Shown here piece after piece: positions 45,172 through 54,546 of a stretch of DNA of 64,000 bases (position 1 is the stretch's first letter; each line of letters begins with the position of its first letter). The stretch is from Peristeroidobacter soli (GTDB taxonomy: Bacteria; Pseudomonadota; Gammaproteobacteria; Steroidobacterales; Steroidobacteraceae). A program made the position numbers and the translations under genes. The DNA is taken from contig NZ_RYEV01000005.1 of NCBI RefSeq assembly GCF_004138485.1, positions 668,827-732,826 of the forward strand, read 5' to 3'. The notes under the pieces were generated by a model. It had not been told where the DNA came from, ran no database searches, and saw nothing but the letters and a program-made list of their open reading frames with translations.

Positions 45172-47120
45172 TGAGCTCCGGCGAGGCACCGCTGATCGAG
45201 GTGAAAAATCTCTGGCGGGAGTTTGCCGCTGGCGACGAAACGGTCGCGGTATTGCGCGACATCAACTTGTCGATCGCCGCCGGCGAGATGGTCGCGATCA
45301 TAGGCGCGTCCGGCTCTGGCAAATCGACGTTGATGAACATCCTCGGCTGTCTCGATCGGCCCACGCGCGGCAGCTATCGGGTCGCGGGCCGGGATACGAG
45401 CGACATGTCCGCGGACGAGCTCGCAGCTTTGCGTCGCGAGCGTTTCGGCTTCGTGTTCCAGCGATATCACTTGCTCGGTCATCTGTCGGCTCAAAGCAAT
45501 GTCGAAATGCCGGCGATCTACGCGGGTGTCAGCAGGCCCGATCGTCACAATCGAGCCGCCGCGCTGCTGGGTCGTCTCGGGCTGTCGGAGCGACTCGGTC
45601 ATCGCCCAGGGCAACTCTCCGGCGGCCAGCAACAACGCGTTTCCATCGCGCGCGCATTGATGAATGGCGGCAACATCATTCTCGCTGACGAGCCGACCGG
45701 TGCACTCGACAGTCGCAGCGGCGAGGAGGTGATGAAGATTCTGCGCGAGCTGCATGCGGACGGCAGCACCATCATCCTCGTGACCCACGATCGTCACGTC
45801 GCGGAACATGCGGATCGCATCATCGAGATTGCCGACGGCGTCGTGGTGAGCGATGTGCGAACGGCCGCAGCCGCCCGGCCTCGGGCGGCCGTGGCTCAAC
45901 GGGCGTTGAGCGGCATGCGCGTGCGTGCGGAGTTGTTCACCGAAGCGTTTCGTATCGCGCTGCTGGCCATGAAGGCGCAGCGACTGCGAACGTTCCTGAC
46001 CATGCTCGGCATCATCATCGGCATTGCGTCCGTGGTGACGGTCGTCGCCATCGGTGAGGGCTCACGCCAGAAGGTCCTCGCCGACATCAGTTATATGGGG
46101 ACCAATACCGTCGAGGTGTGGGTGGGTCGTAACTGGGGCGACCCGCGAGCCGCGCAAACGGCGGGGCTGCAGCCAGCGGACTCCGACGCGCTGGCACGTG
46201 AGCCGTACATCGCGGCAGCGTCGCCGAAGGTCGAGCTGGGTGCGACCGCTCGTTTTCGTAACATCGCCGCCACCGCATCGATCATGGGCGTGAGCGAACA
46301 GTACTTCGACGTCATGGGAATCAAGTTCGCCGAGGGCACCGGCTTCAACGAGGCGAGCGTGTACCGGCGTGCGCAGGACGTGGTCATCGATCAACGGGCC
46401 CGCAAGACCCTGTTCGTTCAGGGCGAAGATCCCATCGGCCAGATCATCCTGTTGGGAACATTGCCGGTGCGGGTCGTGGGGGTGGCCGAGGACAACCCAA
46501 CGATCAGGAACGCAGAAAACCTGGTCGTGTTCGCGCCGCATTCGACGGTGCGCGGTCGCATGACCGGACGAACCCGGCTACGCAGCATCATCGTCAAGAT
46601 CGGCGACGGCGTCTCGACGGCGGCGGGCGAAGCGGCGATCACTCGCTTGATGGCGATGCGTCGTGGCGCGAACGACTTCCGCATCGAGAACAGCGACACC
46701 GTCCGTCGCACTATGGAGTCCACCGCCAAGACCATGTCGTTGCTGATCTCGGCCATCGCCGTGATCTCGCTGGTGGTCGGCGGTATCGGGGTGATGAACA
46801 TCATGCTGGTGTCCGTCAGTGAAAGAACGAGCGAGATCGGCGTGCGCATGGCGGTGGGCGCGCCCCGCCGGGACATCCTGTCGCAATTCCTGATCGAAGC
46901 CATTCTGGTCTGTCTGCTCGGTGGCGTGCTGGGCGTGACGCTGGCGCTGGCGGCGGGCGAGGTGATCGATCGATTCGTCTCGCAGTTCCAGGTGGTGTAT
47001 TCGCTCGGTGCGATCGTCGCCGCGTTCGTCTGTTCGACCGGCATCGGTCTCATCTTCGGCTATCTGCCGGCTCGCAATGCGTCGTATCTGGATCCGGTAC
47101 AGGCGCTGTCCAGAGAATGA
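45168..47120 (+). CDS. macB: MacB-like ABC exporter (ATPase fused to FtsX-type permease)
   Basis: The 650-residue protein has an N-terminal ATPase domain with Walker A GASGSGKST (Lys52), signature LSGGQQQR and Walker B IILADEP. Four transmembrane helices surround a large periplasmic domain (helix one near residue 280, the others after about 525), and FtsX motifs (GGIGVMNIMLVSVSERTSEI) are present. The length matches MacB of other bacteria. MacAB pumps export macrolides, peptides or lipid precursors with a TolC-type channel; the channel gene overlaps its 3' end. Substrate is not determinable, though peptides suit the locus. Confidence 0.95.
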   Translation: MMSSGEAPLIEVKNLWREFAAGDETVAVLRDINLSIAAGEMVAIIGASGSGKSTLMNILGCLDRPTRGSYRVAGRDTSDMSADELAALRRERFGFVFQRYHLLGHLSAQSNVEMPAIYAGVSRPDRHNRAAALLGRLGLSERLGHRPGQLSGGQQQRVSIARALMNGGNIILADEPTGALDSRSGEEVMKILRELHADGSTIILVTHDRHVAEHADRIIEIADGVVVSDVRTAAAARPRAAVAQRALSGMRVRAELFTEAFRIALLAMKAQRLRTFLTMLGIIIGIASVVTVVAIGEGSRQKVLADISYMGTNTVEVWVGRNWGDPRAAQTAGLQPADSDALAREPYIAAASPKVELGATARFRNIAATASIMGVSEQYFDVMGIKFAEGTGFNEASVYRRAQDVVIDQRARKTLFVQGEDPIGQIILLGTLPVRVVGVAEDNPTIRNAENLVVFAPHSTVRGRMTGRTRLRSIIVKIGDGVSTAAGEAAITRLMAMRRGANDFRIENSDTVRRTMESTAKTMSLLISAIAVISLVVGGIGVMNIMLVSVSERTSEIGVRMAVGAPRRDILSQFLIEAILVCLLGGVLGVTLALAAGEVIDRFVSQFQVVYSLGAIVAAFVCSTGIGLIFGYLPARNASYLDPVQALSRE

Positions 47121-48454
47121 TCATGTCGACTGTTCGCAAGCTGATCGCTGTCTTGGCCGCCCTGTTGGTTGGCGGCTGTGCCACTCGCACCGCGTATGAA
47201 TCGCCGATGGTGCCGACGAGCAGCAAGTCGCAAGCACCGGACTGGTGGCGCAACTTCGACGACTCGCGCCTGGATTCGCTGATCGAACGCGTCAAAGTGA
47301 ACAACACGGCGCTGCGGGCTGCGGCGCTACGGGTACGTCAGGCACAGCTGCTCGCGCGTCTGTCCTCCAACGATCGTTATCCGCAACTGGCGGCCGGCAT
47401 GGGGGCTCGGGGAAGTCGTGACTTCAAACAAGGCCCCACGTCGAAATCTCAAAGCGCGTACGTGTCGGTGGGCTACGAAGCGGAGCTCTGGGGCAGGCTG
47501 GGCGCGTTGCGTGATGCCGCCGACTGGGAAGCGAAAGCCACGGACCAGGATCGCGAGGCGCTCGGTCTGGCGCTGATCGGCACGACGGCGTCGCTGTACT
47601 TTCAGCTCGGCTACATCGCGGATCGACTGGCGATGGAGGAGGCGAGCGTGTCGGTCGCACGTCGCACTTTGGCGCTGGTGGAGACGCAGTACACCTCCGG
47701 TGCGGCCTCGGCGCTCGAGATCGCGGAGGCGCGACGGACGTTGCAGGCTCAGCTGGCAGTGCAGACTCAGTTGTTTCAGTTGCAGACGGAAACGCGCAAC
47801 GCGCTCACCGTGCTGCTCGATGGCGAGGATATGACGGCCTTTGAAGCAACGTCGCCGTCGCTGTTGACGCTGCCGAGCATCGAGGTCGATGTGCCGGCAA
47901 GTGTGCTCGGCCGGCGTCCCGACTTGCGTGCCGCCGAGTCTCGTCTACGTGCGAGCCTGGCATCGGCCGATGCGACGTCGCTGTCGTTTTATCCAACGCT
48001 GTCCTTGACGGCGGAGGCCGGCGCCGCAAGCTCATCGCTGAGCAATCTGCTGTCGAATCCGGTCGGCACGCTGGCTGCAAGCCTCGCGTTACCTTTCGTG
48101 AATGTGCAACGAGCACGACTGACGACTGCGGCGGCACGAACGGGATACGACGCCGAGGTGCTCGATTTTCAGCAGACTTTGCAGCAGGCGTTGGCGGATG
48201 TCGGGAACGCATTGTCTGCGCGCACGCAGTACCGGAAAGAGTTCGAGTATCTGGATGCCGCACTCGGCAATGCGCGTACCGCCGAGCGCATGTATGAGAT
48301 TCGCTATCGCAGCGGCGCAGTTGCACTGAACGACTGGCTGGCGGCGCAGGAGGCACGCCGGGGAGCGGAATCGGCGGTGCTGGAGAACCGGGTCAGGCAG
48401 CTGCAGAACCAGGTCACGCTGTATCAGGCCTTGGGCGGAGATGTGGAAACATGA
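47117..48454 (+). CDS. TolC/NodT-type outer-membrane efflux lipoprotein
   Basis: This 445-residue protein has a lipoprotein signal (lipobox VGGC near residue 21), the NodT-family start TAYESPMVP and two long coiled-coil repeats typical of outer-membrane efflux factors (AAALRVRQAQLLARLSS; AEARRTLQAQLAVQTQLF). The motif VLGRRPDLRAAE is characteristic. Four-base overlaps with macB upstream and luxR downstream indicate one operon forming a tripartite pump. Confidence 0.94.
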   Translation: MIMSTVRKLIAVLAALLVGGCATRTAYESPMVPTSSKSQAPDWWRNFDDSRLDSLIERVKVNNTALRAAALRVRQAQLLARLSSNDRYPQLAAGMGARGSRDFKQGPTSKSQSAYVSVGYEAELWGRLGALRDAADWEAKATDQDREALGLALIGTTASLYFQLGYIADRLAMEEASVSVARRTLALVETQYTSGAASALEIAEARRTLQAQLAVQTQLFQLQTETRNALTVLLDGEDMTAFEATSPSLLTLPSIEVDVPASVLGRRPDLRAAESRLRASLASADATSLSFYPTLSLTAEAGAASSSLSNLLSNPVGTLAASLALPFVNVQRARLTTAAARTGYDAEVLDFQQTLQQALADVGNALSARTQYRKEFEYLDAALGNARTAERMYEIRYRSGAVALNDWLAAQEARRGAESAVLENRVRQLQNQVTLYQALGGDVET

Positions 48455-49008
48455 GCATCGCGCCGACGAGTCCGCCGGCGGTGATGTGTCTGGACGCGCA
48501 TGGCGTGGTGCTGTTCGCGACGGGCGAAGCGCACAGGATGTGTGAGCTCTGGAACAAGGAGTTGAAGATGGAGGGCGGCTCTCCGGGCGCCGAATTCAGG
48601 CTGCCCACTGGCATCGGCACGCTGCTGCGTCTCGCTTCCAGGAATGGCTGCGATCCAATGGCGAGCGGCGTGCGGGTCGGACATCCCAACAAATCGGAGC
48701 TCGCCGTAGCGATTCACTGGGGCAGCTCTCTGCCGCGGATGAAATCGCGTGCTTATTGCCTCTTGATGTTCAGCGTCGATGCGTCGCTGGGCCATGCGGC
48801 CAGCGCCGAGCTGGCGTTACATCGTCTGTCGCCTCGCGAGCGGCGCGTCGCTTTGCTGGTGGCGGAGGGCTTGCGCAACGAAGACATCGCGCAACGGCTG
48901 CAGCGTTCGCGTCGAACCATCGAAAGCCAGCTGCACGCCATCTTCAGAAAATTGGACGTGACCTGCCGGTCGCAACTGGTGCGCGCACTGGTCTGTTCGA
49001 GCCGCTGA
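48451..49008 (+). CDS. LuxR-type regulator at the end of the macAB operon (paralogue 2)
   Basis: The 185-residue protein has an N-terminal PAS-like segment (PAVMCLDAHGVVLFATGEA) and a C-terminal LuxR helix-turn-helix (LSPRERRVALLVAEGLRNED...RRTIESQLHAIFRKLDV). Its start overlaps the efflux lipoprotein stop in an ATGA, so it is translated with the pump and may act as a feedback regulator. It shares layout with the regulator at 31927, whose promoter is the same type as that of this operon. Confidence 0.88.
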   Translation: MSIAPTSPPAVMCLDAHGVVLFATGEAHRMCELWNKELKMEGGSPGAEFRLPTGIGTLLRLASRNGCDPMASGVRVGHPNKSELAVAIHWGSSLPRMKSRAYCLLMFSVDASLGHAASAELALHRLSPRERRVALLVAEGLRNEDIAQRLQRSRRTIESQLHAIFRKLDVTCRSQLVRALVCSSR

Positions 49009-49140
49009 TTTTCGATCGGATCTAGGTGTTTACCTGGATGCGCCGGGTCACGACCCCGCGACAACGCAGTTCGCTGGGTCATTGGCTTCAGTTGCAGCGT
49101 CCGTAGCCCCCTCCGGACCCCACCCCGTTGAGCGATTGAA

Positions 49141-49170
49141 CCCCGCCGCGACCCCGGTCGCGGAGCGGGG
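49141..49170. terminator. GC-rich hairpin after the macAB-luxR operon
   Basis: CCCCGCCGCGACC at 49141-49153 pairs with GGTCGCGGAGCGGGG at 49156-49170 with a two-base bulge. A run of five T follows ten bases later. It may end the efflux operon. The distance to the T-run makes intrinsic termination uncertain. Confidence 0.4.
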
Positions 49171-49173
49171 CAG

Positions 49174-49202
49174 TTGACCATTTTTCAGTTTTATAATATT
49201 AA
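49174..49202 (+). promoter_or_regulatory. Candidate housekeeping-type promoter of the sixth TBDR
   Basis: TTGACC at 49174-49179 is followed after 17 bases by TATTAA at 49197-49202; an overlapping perfect TATAAT at 49192 has a 12-base spacer. The stretch is markedly AT-rich against its GC-rich surroundings and lies 68 bases before the receptor ATG. No match to the five ECF-type elements was seen. Confidence 0.5.
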
Positions 49203-49269
49203 TCCGCCCAATCTCGCCACAGTGGCCGTGGCCTGGCGAACAAGATCAAGGCGTGAGAAAGGGGGCAAC

Positions 49270-52035
49270 ATGCGGTTCAATCTATTGAGCGCCGTCTCAG
49301 CGACGGCTGTGTTTATTTCCTTGCCGGCAGGGGCCCAGGAGACTGAGGCGGCGGCGCAGGGCGGGCTCGAAGAGATCGTGGTGACTGGCGTTCGTCAGTC
49401 GCTCGAACGCGCGGCGGAGGTCAAGCGCGAATCGGTCCAGGTCGTCGATTCCATCGTCGCGACCGACATCGGCAAGCTTCCCGATCCGACGGTCGCCGCA
49501 GCCCTGCAGCGAGTGCCGGGCATCCAGGTGCAGAACGACCGTAACAATGAGCTGTCGGGCGTGCGCATTCGCGGCCTGACCGACATCCTGACGACCGTCA
49601 ATGGGCGCGAGGTGATCACCACCACCGGACGCGGCTTCGACCTGCAGGACGTGCCGGCCGAGGCGCTGGCCCGGATCGACGCGTTCAAGTCGCAGACCTC
49701 GGATCAGATCGAAGGTGGTGTGGCGGGCGCGCTCGACCTGCGACTCAACCGTCCTTTCAGCTTCAGCGAACCGACGGCGGTGATTACCGCTCGCGACAAC
49801 TACGCCACCATCGCCGAAGCGCACAACCCGCAGTTCGGCCTGCTCGCGGCGGGCAAGACGGACACCTCGATCGGCGAGATCGGTGCGCTGATCAATGCCA
49901 CCTATTCCAAAGCGGAAAATATCCGCAGCGTGTCCAACCTCGGCGAGCGCCGCTACTCGGGCGTGGCGCCGCTCAATCAGCCCGGGCTGCTCATTCCGCA
50001 GGTGCTGAGAAACATGCCCGACGTGGGCGACATCGATCGCAAGCAGGCGAATGCGGCCATTCAATGGCAGGCGACGCCGGAGCTGGAGGTCTATGCGGAC
50101 GGCCTCTACACCCATTTCCGCAGCACCACCGGCTTCGCGGGTTTCAATCCGCAGCCGTTCACCAACGACTCGCGGATTTCCGATGTCACGCTCAGCGACT
50201 ACTGCTTCGATGCCCGCGTCAACGCTCAGGGCACCAATCCGACGCTGATCAACAATGCCGACGGCACGGTGTCGATCCAGCCATTCACGGTGCGCCGGGT
50301 CTGCGAGCTGAAGAGCGCGCGTTTCGACAACGTCGTGATCAATCAGAACTCCTCGTCGGAGGACGTGACTCAGCGAAACAAGATGATCGCGACCGGCTTC
50401 AACTTCGTGCGGGATCGGGCCAGGCTCAATTTCGATGTGGCCTATCAGACGTCGCGCTCGTTCCTCCAGAACTTCAATGCCGAGATCGGCCAGCGCGTAC
50501 CGACGATCTTCGTGGAGATGAACGACGACGACGGCCCGTCCTTCACGATCGATCCGTCGATTCCACTGAGCTCGGCCAACCTGTCGCTGCGTAACTCGAT
50601 CAACCAGAACTACACGCTGGGCGAGGGCGAGCTGTTGCAGGCGCGGCTCGACGGCGAGTTCGAGCTGGGCGGCTTGTTCCCCAAGCTCAAGTCCGGTCTG
50701 CGTTTCGCCCGCCGCGAATCGCGGTTCCAGGAAGTGCGACAGACCAACACGGTCCAGTCGATCGGCTTTGGCAACATCGGTACCGCGACCGAGGCGAACG
50801 CGCGGCTGGTCTCCAGTCTGGGGCTGTCACCCGATTTCCTGGGTGTCATTGGCGAGGCGCCGCGCCTCAATGGCGGGGCGGAGTTCCTCGGTGTGAATCC
50901 GGCTTATCTGCGCTCGGAGCGTGGGCGCAACGAGCTGCGCGCCTTGTTCAATTTGCCGCTGAGCCAGCCCAGCTTCGAGCCGGCCAAGGAATTCAATGCC
51001 GAGGAGCCGACTTACGCCGCCTATGTCGAGGGCGCCTATGAAATCCCGTTGGGATCGCTCATGTTGGACGGCGTGATCGGCACGCGCGTGGTCAAGACCG
51101 AGCGCACGATCGAGGGCTTCGAGCGGACTGGCAACACATTCAGTCCGGTGCGCGCCGATACGTCGGACGTCGACGTTCTGCCGTCGGCGACGGCACGCTT
51201 GCAGTTCACCGAATCGTTCCAGACGCGCCTGGCGTATTCGCGCTCCATGCGGCGTCCGGACTTTGCCTCGCTCAATCCGACCGAATCGCTGACGCTGGTG
51301 GGCAACGTGTTCCTGCTCAACACCGGCACGCGCGGCAATCCGAACTTGAAGCCGCAGACATCGGACAGCATCGACCTGACGGCGGAATATTATTTCGACA
51401 GCGGCTATGCCGCGGTAACCGGCTACTACCGTTCGATCAAGGACCGCGTCGTCACCTCGACCACTCAGGAAACGATCGACGGACTCAATTACCTGATGTC
51501 GAGCCCGCGCAACGTCGGTTCGGTGGATCTGCAGGGCGTCGAAATCAGTGCCCAATATTTCTTCGACTTCCTGCCGGGGGCGATGTCGGGCTTCGGCGTG
51601 CAGGGGGCCTTCACCCTGGCGGATTCGGAGATCAAGGGCGACGATCCGCTCGCGGGCAATCCTCTGGTCGGCGTCTCCAAGTACAACTACACGACCGGTC
51701 TGCTCTATGACAAGTTCGGTCTGAGCGGACGCCTGATCTGGACCTATCGTTCCAAATACATCAACGCCGACAACACCGGTGGCGTGGCGCTGCGGCCTTT
51801 CGATGCGGAGCGCGTCAACGAGGCCTATGTGCCGACGTTCCTGACGTATGTCCGGCCCGCCGGCCGTCTCGACTTCAGCATCGGCTATGACGTGAACGAT
51901 GCGTTACGGGTGGATGTGGGCGGAACCAACATCCTGCGTAACAAGACCGCCAGCTACTGGGGCAGCGAACGGGTGGTCTTCCAGCTCAACGGCGACGAGA
52001 CCATTTATAGCATCGGCGCCCGCATGAAGTTCTGA
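49270..52035 (+). CDS. TonB-dependent receptor without STN domain (Xanthomonas/Caulobacter type)
   Basis: The ATG at 49270, with a G-rich ribosome-binding site (AAAGGGGGC), starts a signal peptide ending near PAGAQE and gives 921 residues. The plug follows immediately (EEIVVTGVRQSLERAAEVKR, DIGKLPDPTVAAALQRVPG), the classic pattern of large TBDRs linked with carbohydrate or complex-substrate uptake. There is no STN domain and no adjacent sigma/FecR pair, so it is not a surface-signalling receptor. It ends SIGARMKF with the expected terminal Phe. Its substrate is unknown. The gene sits alone between the efflux operon and a convergent membrane-protein gene. Confidence 0.94.
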   Translation: MRFNLLSAVSATAVFISLPAGAQETEAAAQGGLEEIVVTGVRQSLERAAEVKRESVQVVDSIVATDIGKLPDPTVAAALQRVPGIQVQNDRNNELSGVRIRGLTDILTTVNGREVITTTGRGFDLQDVPAEALARIDAFKSQTSDQIEGGVAGALDLRLNRPFSFSEPTAVITARDNYATIAEAHNPQFGLLAAGKTDTSIGEIGALINATYSKAENIRSVSNLGERRYSGVAPLNQPGLLIPQVLRNMPDVGDIDRKQANAAIQWQATPELEVYADGLYTHFRSTTGFAGFNPQPFTNDSRISDVTLSDYCFDARVNAQGTNPTLINNADGTVSIQPFTVRRVCELKSARFDNVVINQNSSSEDVTQRNKMIATGFNFVRDRARLNFDVAYQTSRSFLQNFNAEIGQRVPTIFVEMNDDDGPSFTIDPSIPLSSANLSLRNSINQNYTLGEGELLQARLDGEFELGGLFPKLKSGLRFARRESRFQEVRQTNTVQSIGFGNIGTATEANARLVSSLGLSPDFLGVIGEAPRLNGGAEFLGVNPAYLRSERGRNELRALFNLPLSQPSFEPAKEFNAEEPTYAAYVEGAYEIPLGSLMLDGVIGTRVVKTERTIEGFERTGNTFSPVRADTSDVDVLPSATARLQFTESFQTRLAYSRSMRRPDFASLNPTESLTLVGNVFLLNTGTRGNPNLKPQTSDSIDLTAEYYFDSGYAAVTGYYRSIKDRVVTSTTQETIDGLNYLMSSPRNVGSVDLQGVEISAQYFFDFLPGAMSGFGVQGAFTLADSEIKGDDPLAGNPLVGVSKYNYTTGLLYDKFGLSGRLIWTYRSKYINADNTGGVALRPFDAERVNEAYVPTFLTYVRPAGRLDFSIGYDVNDALRVDVGGTNILRNKTASYWGSERVVFQLNGDETIYSIGARMKF

Positions 52036-52071
52036 GCGGCACAGCCTCCCTCTGCTGGAGCGGGAGGCTGT

Positions 52072-52725
52072 TCAGCGAGCCGGTGCGCGACTCTGGCGTT
52101 GCGGATTGCTCGATGCATCCTGTGACGCCGCGGGCCAGTCCTGTTGCCAGGCCCGCGTCGGGTGTTCGCTGCCATACTTGATGCGCACGGGCATCGTGGC
52201 CAGTCGGGCAAACAATCGCGCCTCCGCTCGAATCGGCCACCAGTCGTAGAGAAAGATTTCGATGGGCCGCCACATCGCGACCCAGCCGCCGATCAGGAGA
52301 CTTTCCCGCACGATGCTGATCAAGCCGCTGCGTGGATAGAGCGTATCGAGCAACTGGCTCACCGCGATTGCCGCCGCCAGAAACGCCAGCCCGATGACCA
52401 GACTGACTCGTCCGCGACCAAACAGAGCACGCAATCGTTGCCGGGCCGCGACTTGCCTGCCATCGAAATACTCATGGATTGAATCACGAAGAATCGCCGC
52501 TTCGTCGGGGCGGCCCGGGGAGCGATCGAGGTGGACCAGCAGCGCCAGCGGGCTATCGCGGGGTAGCTCTCGTCCCCACGCAACGATGAACTCTTCGGCA
52601 TTCGGGTCCATGTCCCGACTGCGAAACGGCGCCGGGTCCATCTCATTGAACAGCTGGCGCAGCTCCGCAACGCGTACCTCGATGACGCGGGACTTGGAGT
52701 CGATGCTATCGCCGGCTTCCGTCAT
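52072..52725 (-). CDS. Conserved-looking membrane protein of unknown function
   Basis: The ATG at 52725 follows a GGGGGC stretch and gives 217 residues. A hydrophilic N-terminal half contains EEFIVAWGRELPRDSPLALL. Two transmembrane helices follow near 115-135 (VSLVIGLAFLAAAIAVSQLL) and 145-165 (ESLLIGGWVAMWRPIEIF), then a basic tail. I do not recognise the family. It is downstream of, and on the same strand as, the SMP-30-like gene and the small gene at 52754, so the three may be co-transcribed. Confidence 0.7.
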   Translation of the reverse strand: MTEAGDSIDSKSRVIEVRVAELRQLFNEMDPAPFRSRDMDPNAEEFIVAWGRELPRDSPLALLVHLDRSPGRPDEAAILRDSIHEYFDGRQVAARQRLRALFGRGRVSLVIGLAFLAAAIAVSQLLDTLYPRSGLISIVRESLLIGGWVAMWRPIEIFLYDWWPIRAEARLFARLATMPVRIKYGSEHPTRAWQQDWPAASQDASSNPQRQSRAPAR

Positions 52726-52753
52726 TGCGCCCCCGAACTCACAGGTCGGGAGC

Positions 52754-52924
52754 TTACAGCAACGGCTGGCGTACGGACTCAGGATGAGGGGACGGTACGG
52801 TTCTGCAGGGGTAAGCGATAATGTTGAGGATCTCGCCGACTTCGCCCAGTGCCTTGCTGACCTGAGTCGAATGGATCCAGCGATTGCGATACCACAGCGC
52901 ACGGCCGTTCGGATTGGCAGTCAT
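52754..52924 (-). CDS. Small protein gene overlapping the SMP-30-like gene
   Basis: A 56-codon frame starts with the ATG that overlaps the upstream gene's TGA (ATGA at 52921-52924), a sign of translational coupling. The product begins MTANPNGRALWYRNRWIHST and continues KALGEVGEILNIIAYP, with no signal peptide or membrane helix. No family is recognised. Its composition (few arginine-rich runs, normal hydrophobic spacing) and exact overlap favour a real gene. Confidence 0.5.
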   Translation of the reverse strand: MTANPNGRALWYRNRWIHSTQVSKALGEVGEILNIIAYPCRTVPSPHPESVRQPLL

Positions 52925-54546
52925 GGCTGTCTCCACAAACGGAGGGTTGCGATCGACGCCTGGGTGTATCCCGAGGGCTCCGTGTCGCCGCCGAAGCGGG
53001 CGCCGCTGGTGAGCGTGTTGGTTGTCAGCAGCCCGCCAACGAATGGCGCGGGCAGGCCGCTCAAGATGAGATGACAGCGCACCGGAAAGAGGCCGGTCTG
53101 AGGAACATCGAGCATGAGCGCGAGGCACTCGCCGGCGCCGCGAAAAGAGATCTCGCCCAGCTGGATCTCCGCGTAGAAGTTCTGCCGGGCCTGATCCTGC
53201 GTCGGGCCGAAGCAGCCCCGCAGTTCAGCGACGCGCGAGCGTCTCGCGTCGAGGACTTTCCCGTCCTCGCCTCGCGCATCGACACTCCAGAAAGAAAAGA
53301 AACGTTCGGCATCGGTGGGAAAGGGATCGAAGCCGGTCTTCGACGCCGCGCACTCGTCGGTCGCGGGTGAATGGGGCTCGCGGATGCTGCGCAGAATGTA
53401 GATATCCTCGCGCCCGGCGTCCGCCATCACTTCGCTCTTCGCCATCCAGCCGATCACTGGCGCATGCAGGCTGTGGATGTAGAGACGATCGGCGGTTTCG
53501 GTGACGCCCGTCGTTTCCGGATACGCGCCGCTGGGATCCTGCAGATCCTGAGTCACGCGACCGGTCTCATCGAAGGCGAACACGTGTGAGTAGGGCTGAC
53601 CGAGGGGCAGCGCGGACCGTGGCAGCCGCAGTAACAGTTTTCTCATGAACGGCTTTTGTGAGAGACCATCCGCCGCGGGATTGCGCGGTCTGAACAGCCC
53701 CGCCCAGATGCGACCGTCGCGCCCTCGCATCAGATTGTCGGGATAGCCGGGCAGATTATCGAACAGCACTTTCGCTTGCGGAGATCCGCTGCGCACCTCC
53801 AGATCGCGCGCGCGGCGGTCGACTTTCCAGATGCTGTATCTACCCGTTTCGGCCACGAACAAGGTCTGTTGATCCGCCGACAACGCGATGCCGTTGGCGA
53901 ACGAGAAGCCACGCGCCACGACGTAGGTGGTCGAGGTCGCAGGATCATGCGCGAGCACACGACCGGAGGCGGCCTGCTCGAGAATGTCGAGCACGCTTGC
54001 TTCATAGGTGCCGCCCCATTCCGAGGGTGAGAAGCGCGTCGACGCGTCGGTGAAATAGATGATGCCGTCCGATGCCACGACCACGGAGTTGGCGTAGCCG
54101 ATCGGATCATCGGGGCCGACGTGATCGGCCAGCATGCGAACGTTGCCGTCGGCGATGATGAGCAGGCCCTTCATGGCATCGGCGGCGATCATTTGACCGT
54201 TGGCGTCGAAGTCGAAGCCGAGCACCCGGCCGCCGGTGTTTGCGAAGACTTCCTGATGGCCGCCGTCGGGATCCATGCGCAACAGCGCGCCGCTGGTCAT
54301 CGCCGCGTAGAGCTTGCCGTCCGGTCCGATCACCATGTGCTCCGGGCCGAACTCATTGCCAATGTCGATGGTGCGCAGATTGGCGAGACGCGTGTTCTGC
54401 GCATGAGCTCCTGCATAGCCGGGCGGTGTTGGAGCGACCCAAGCTACGGGCTCTGCAGGCACGGGCCAGAAACAGAAGTAGGCGACGACTGCTACGAGCA
54501 CGAGTCCAATGCCGCCCGCAACCTTTCGCAAAGTGGATCCGCTCAC
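52921..54546 (-). CDS. Strictosidine-synthase/SMP-30-like beta-propeller protein with C-terminal extension
   Basis: The start is GTG at 54546, with GGGAGG six bases upstream. The 541-residue protein has an N-terminal membrane anchor (GGIGLVLVAVVAYFCFWPVP) and a six-bladed propeller with GPEHMVIGPDGKLYAA, SFANGIALSADQQTLFVAE and GYPDNLMRGRDGRIWAGL, the signature of strictosidine-synthase-like/gluconolactonase relatives. About 150 further residues (CAASKTGFDPFPTDAERF onward) are not part of that fold and include several cysteines. Lactonase or esterase activity is possible; substrate is unknown. Confidence 0.85.
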   Translation of the reverse strand: MSGSTLRKVAGGIGLVLVAVVAYFCFWPVPAEPVAWVAPTPPGYAGAHAQNTRLANLRTIDIGNEFGPEHMVIGPDGKLYAAMTSGALLRMDPDGGHQEVFANTGGRVLGFDFDANGQMIAADAMKGLLIIADGNVRMLADHVGPDDPIGYANSVVVASDGIIYFTDASTRFSPSEWGGTYEASVLDILEQAASGRVLAHDPATSTTYVVARGFSFANGIALSADQQTLFVAETGRYSIWKVDRRARDLEVRSGSPQAKVLFDNLPGYPDNLMRGRDGRIWAGLFRPRNPAADGLSQKPFMRKLLLRLPRSALPLGQPYSHVFAFDETGRVTQDLQDPSGAYPETTGVTETADRLYIHSLHAPVIGWMAKSEVMADAGREDIYILRSIREPHSPATDECAASKTGFDPFPTDAERFFSFWSVDARGEDGKVLDARRSRVAELRGCFGPTQDQARQNFYAEIQLGEISFRGAGECLALMLDVPQTGLFPVRCHLILSGLPAPFVGGLLTTNTLTSGARFGGDTEPSGYTQASIATLRLWRQP

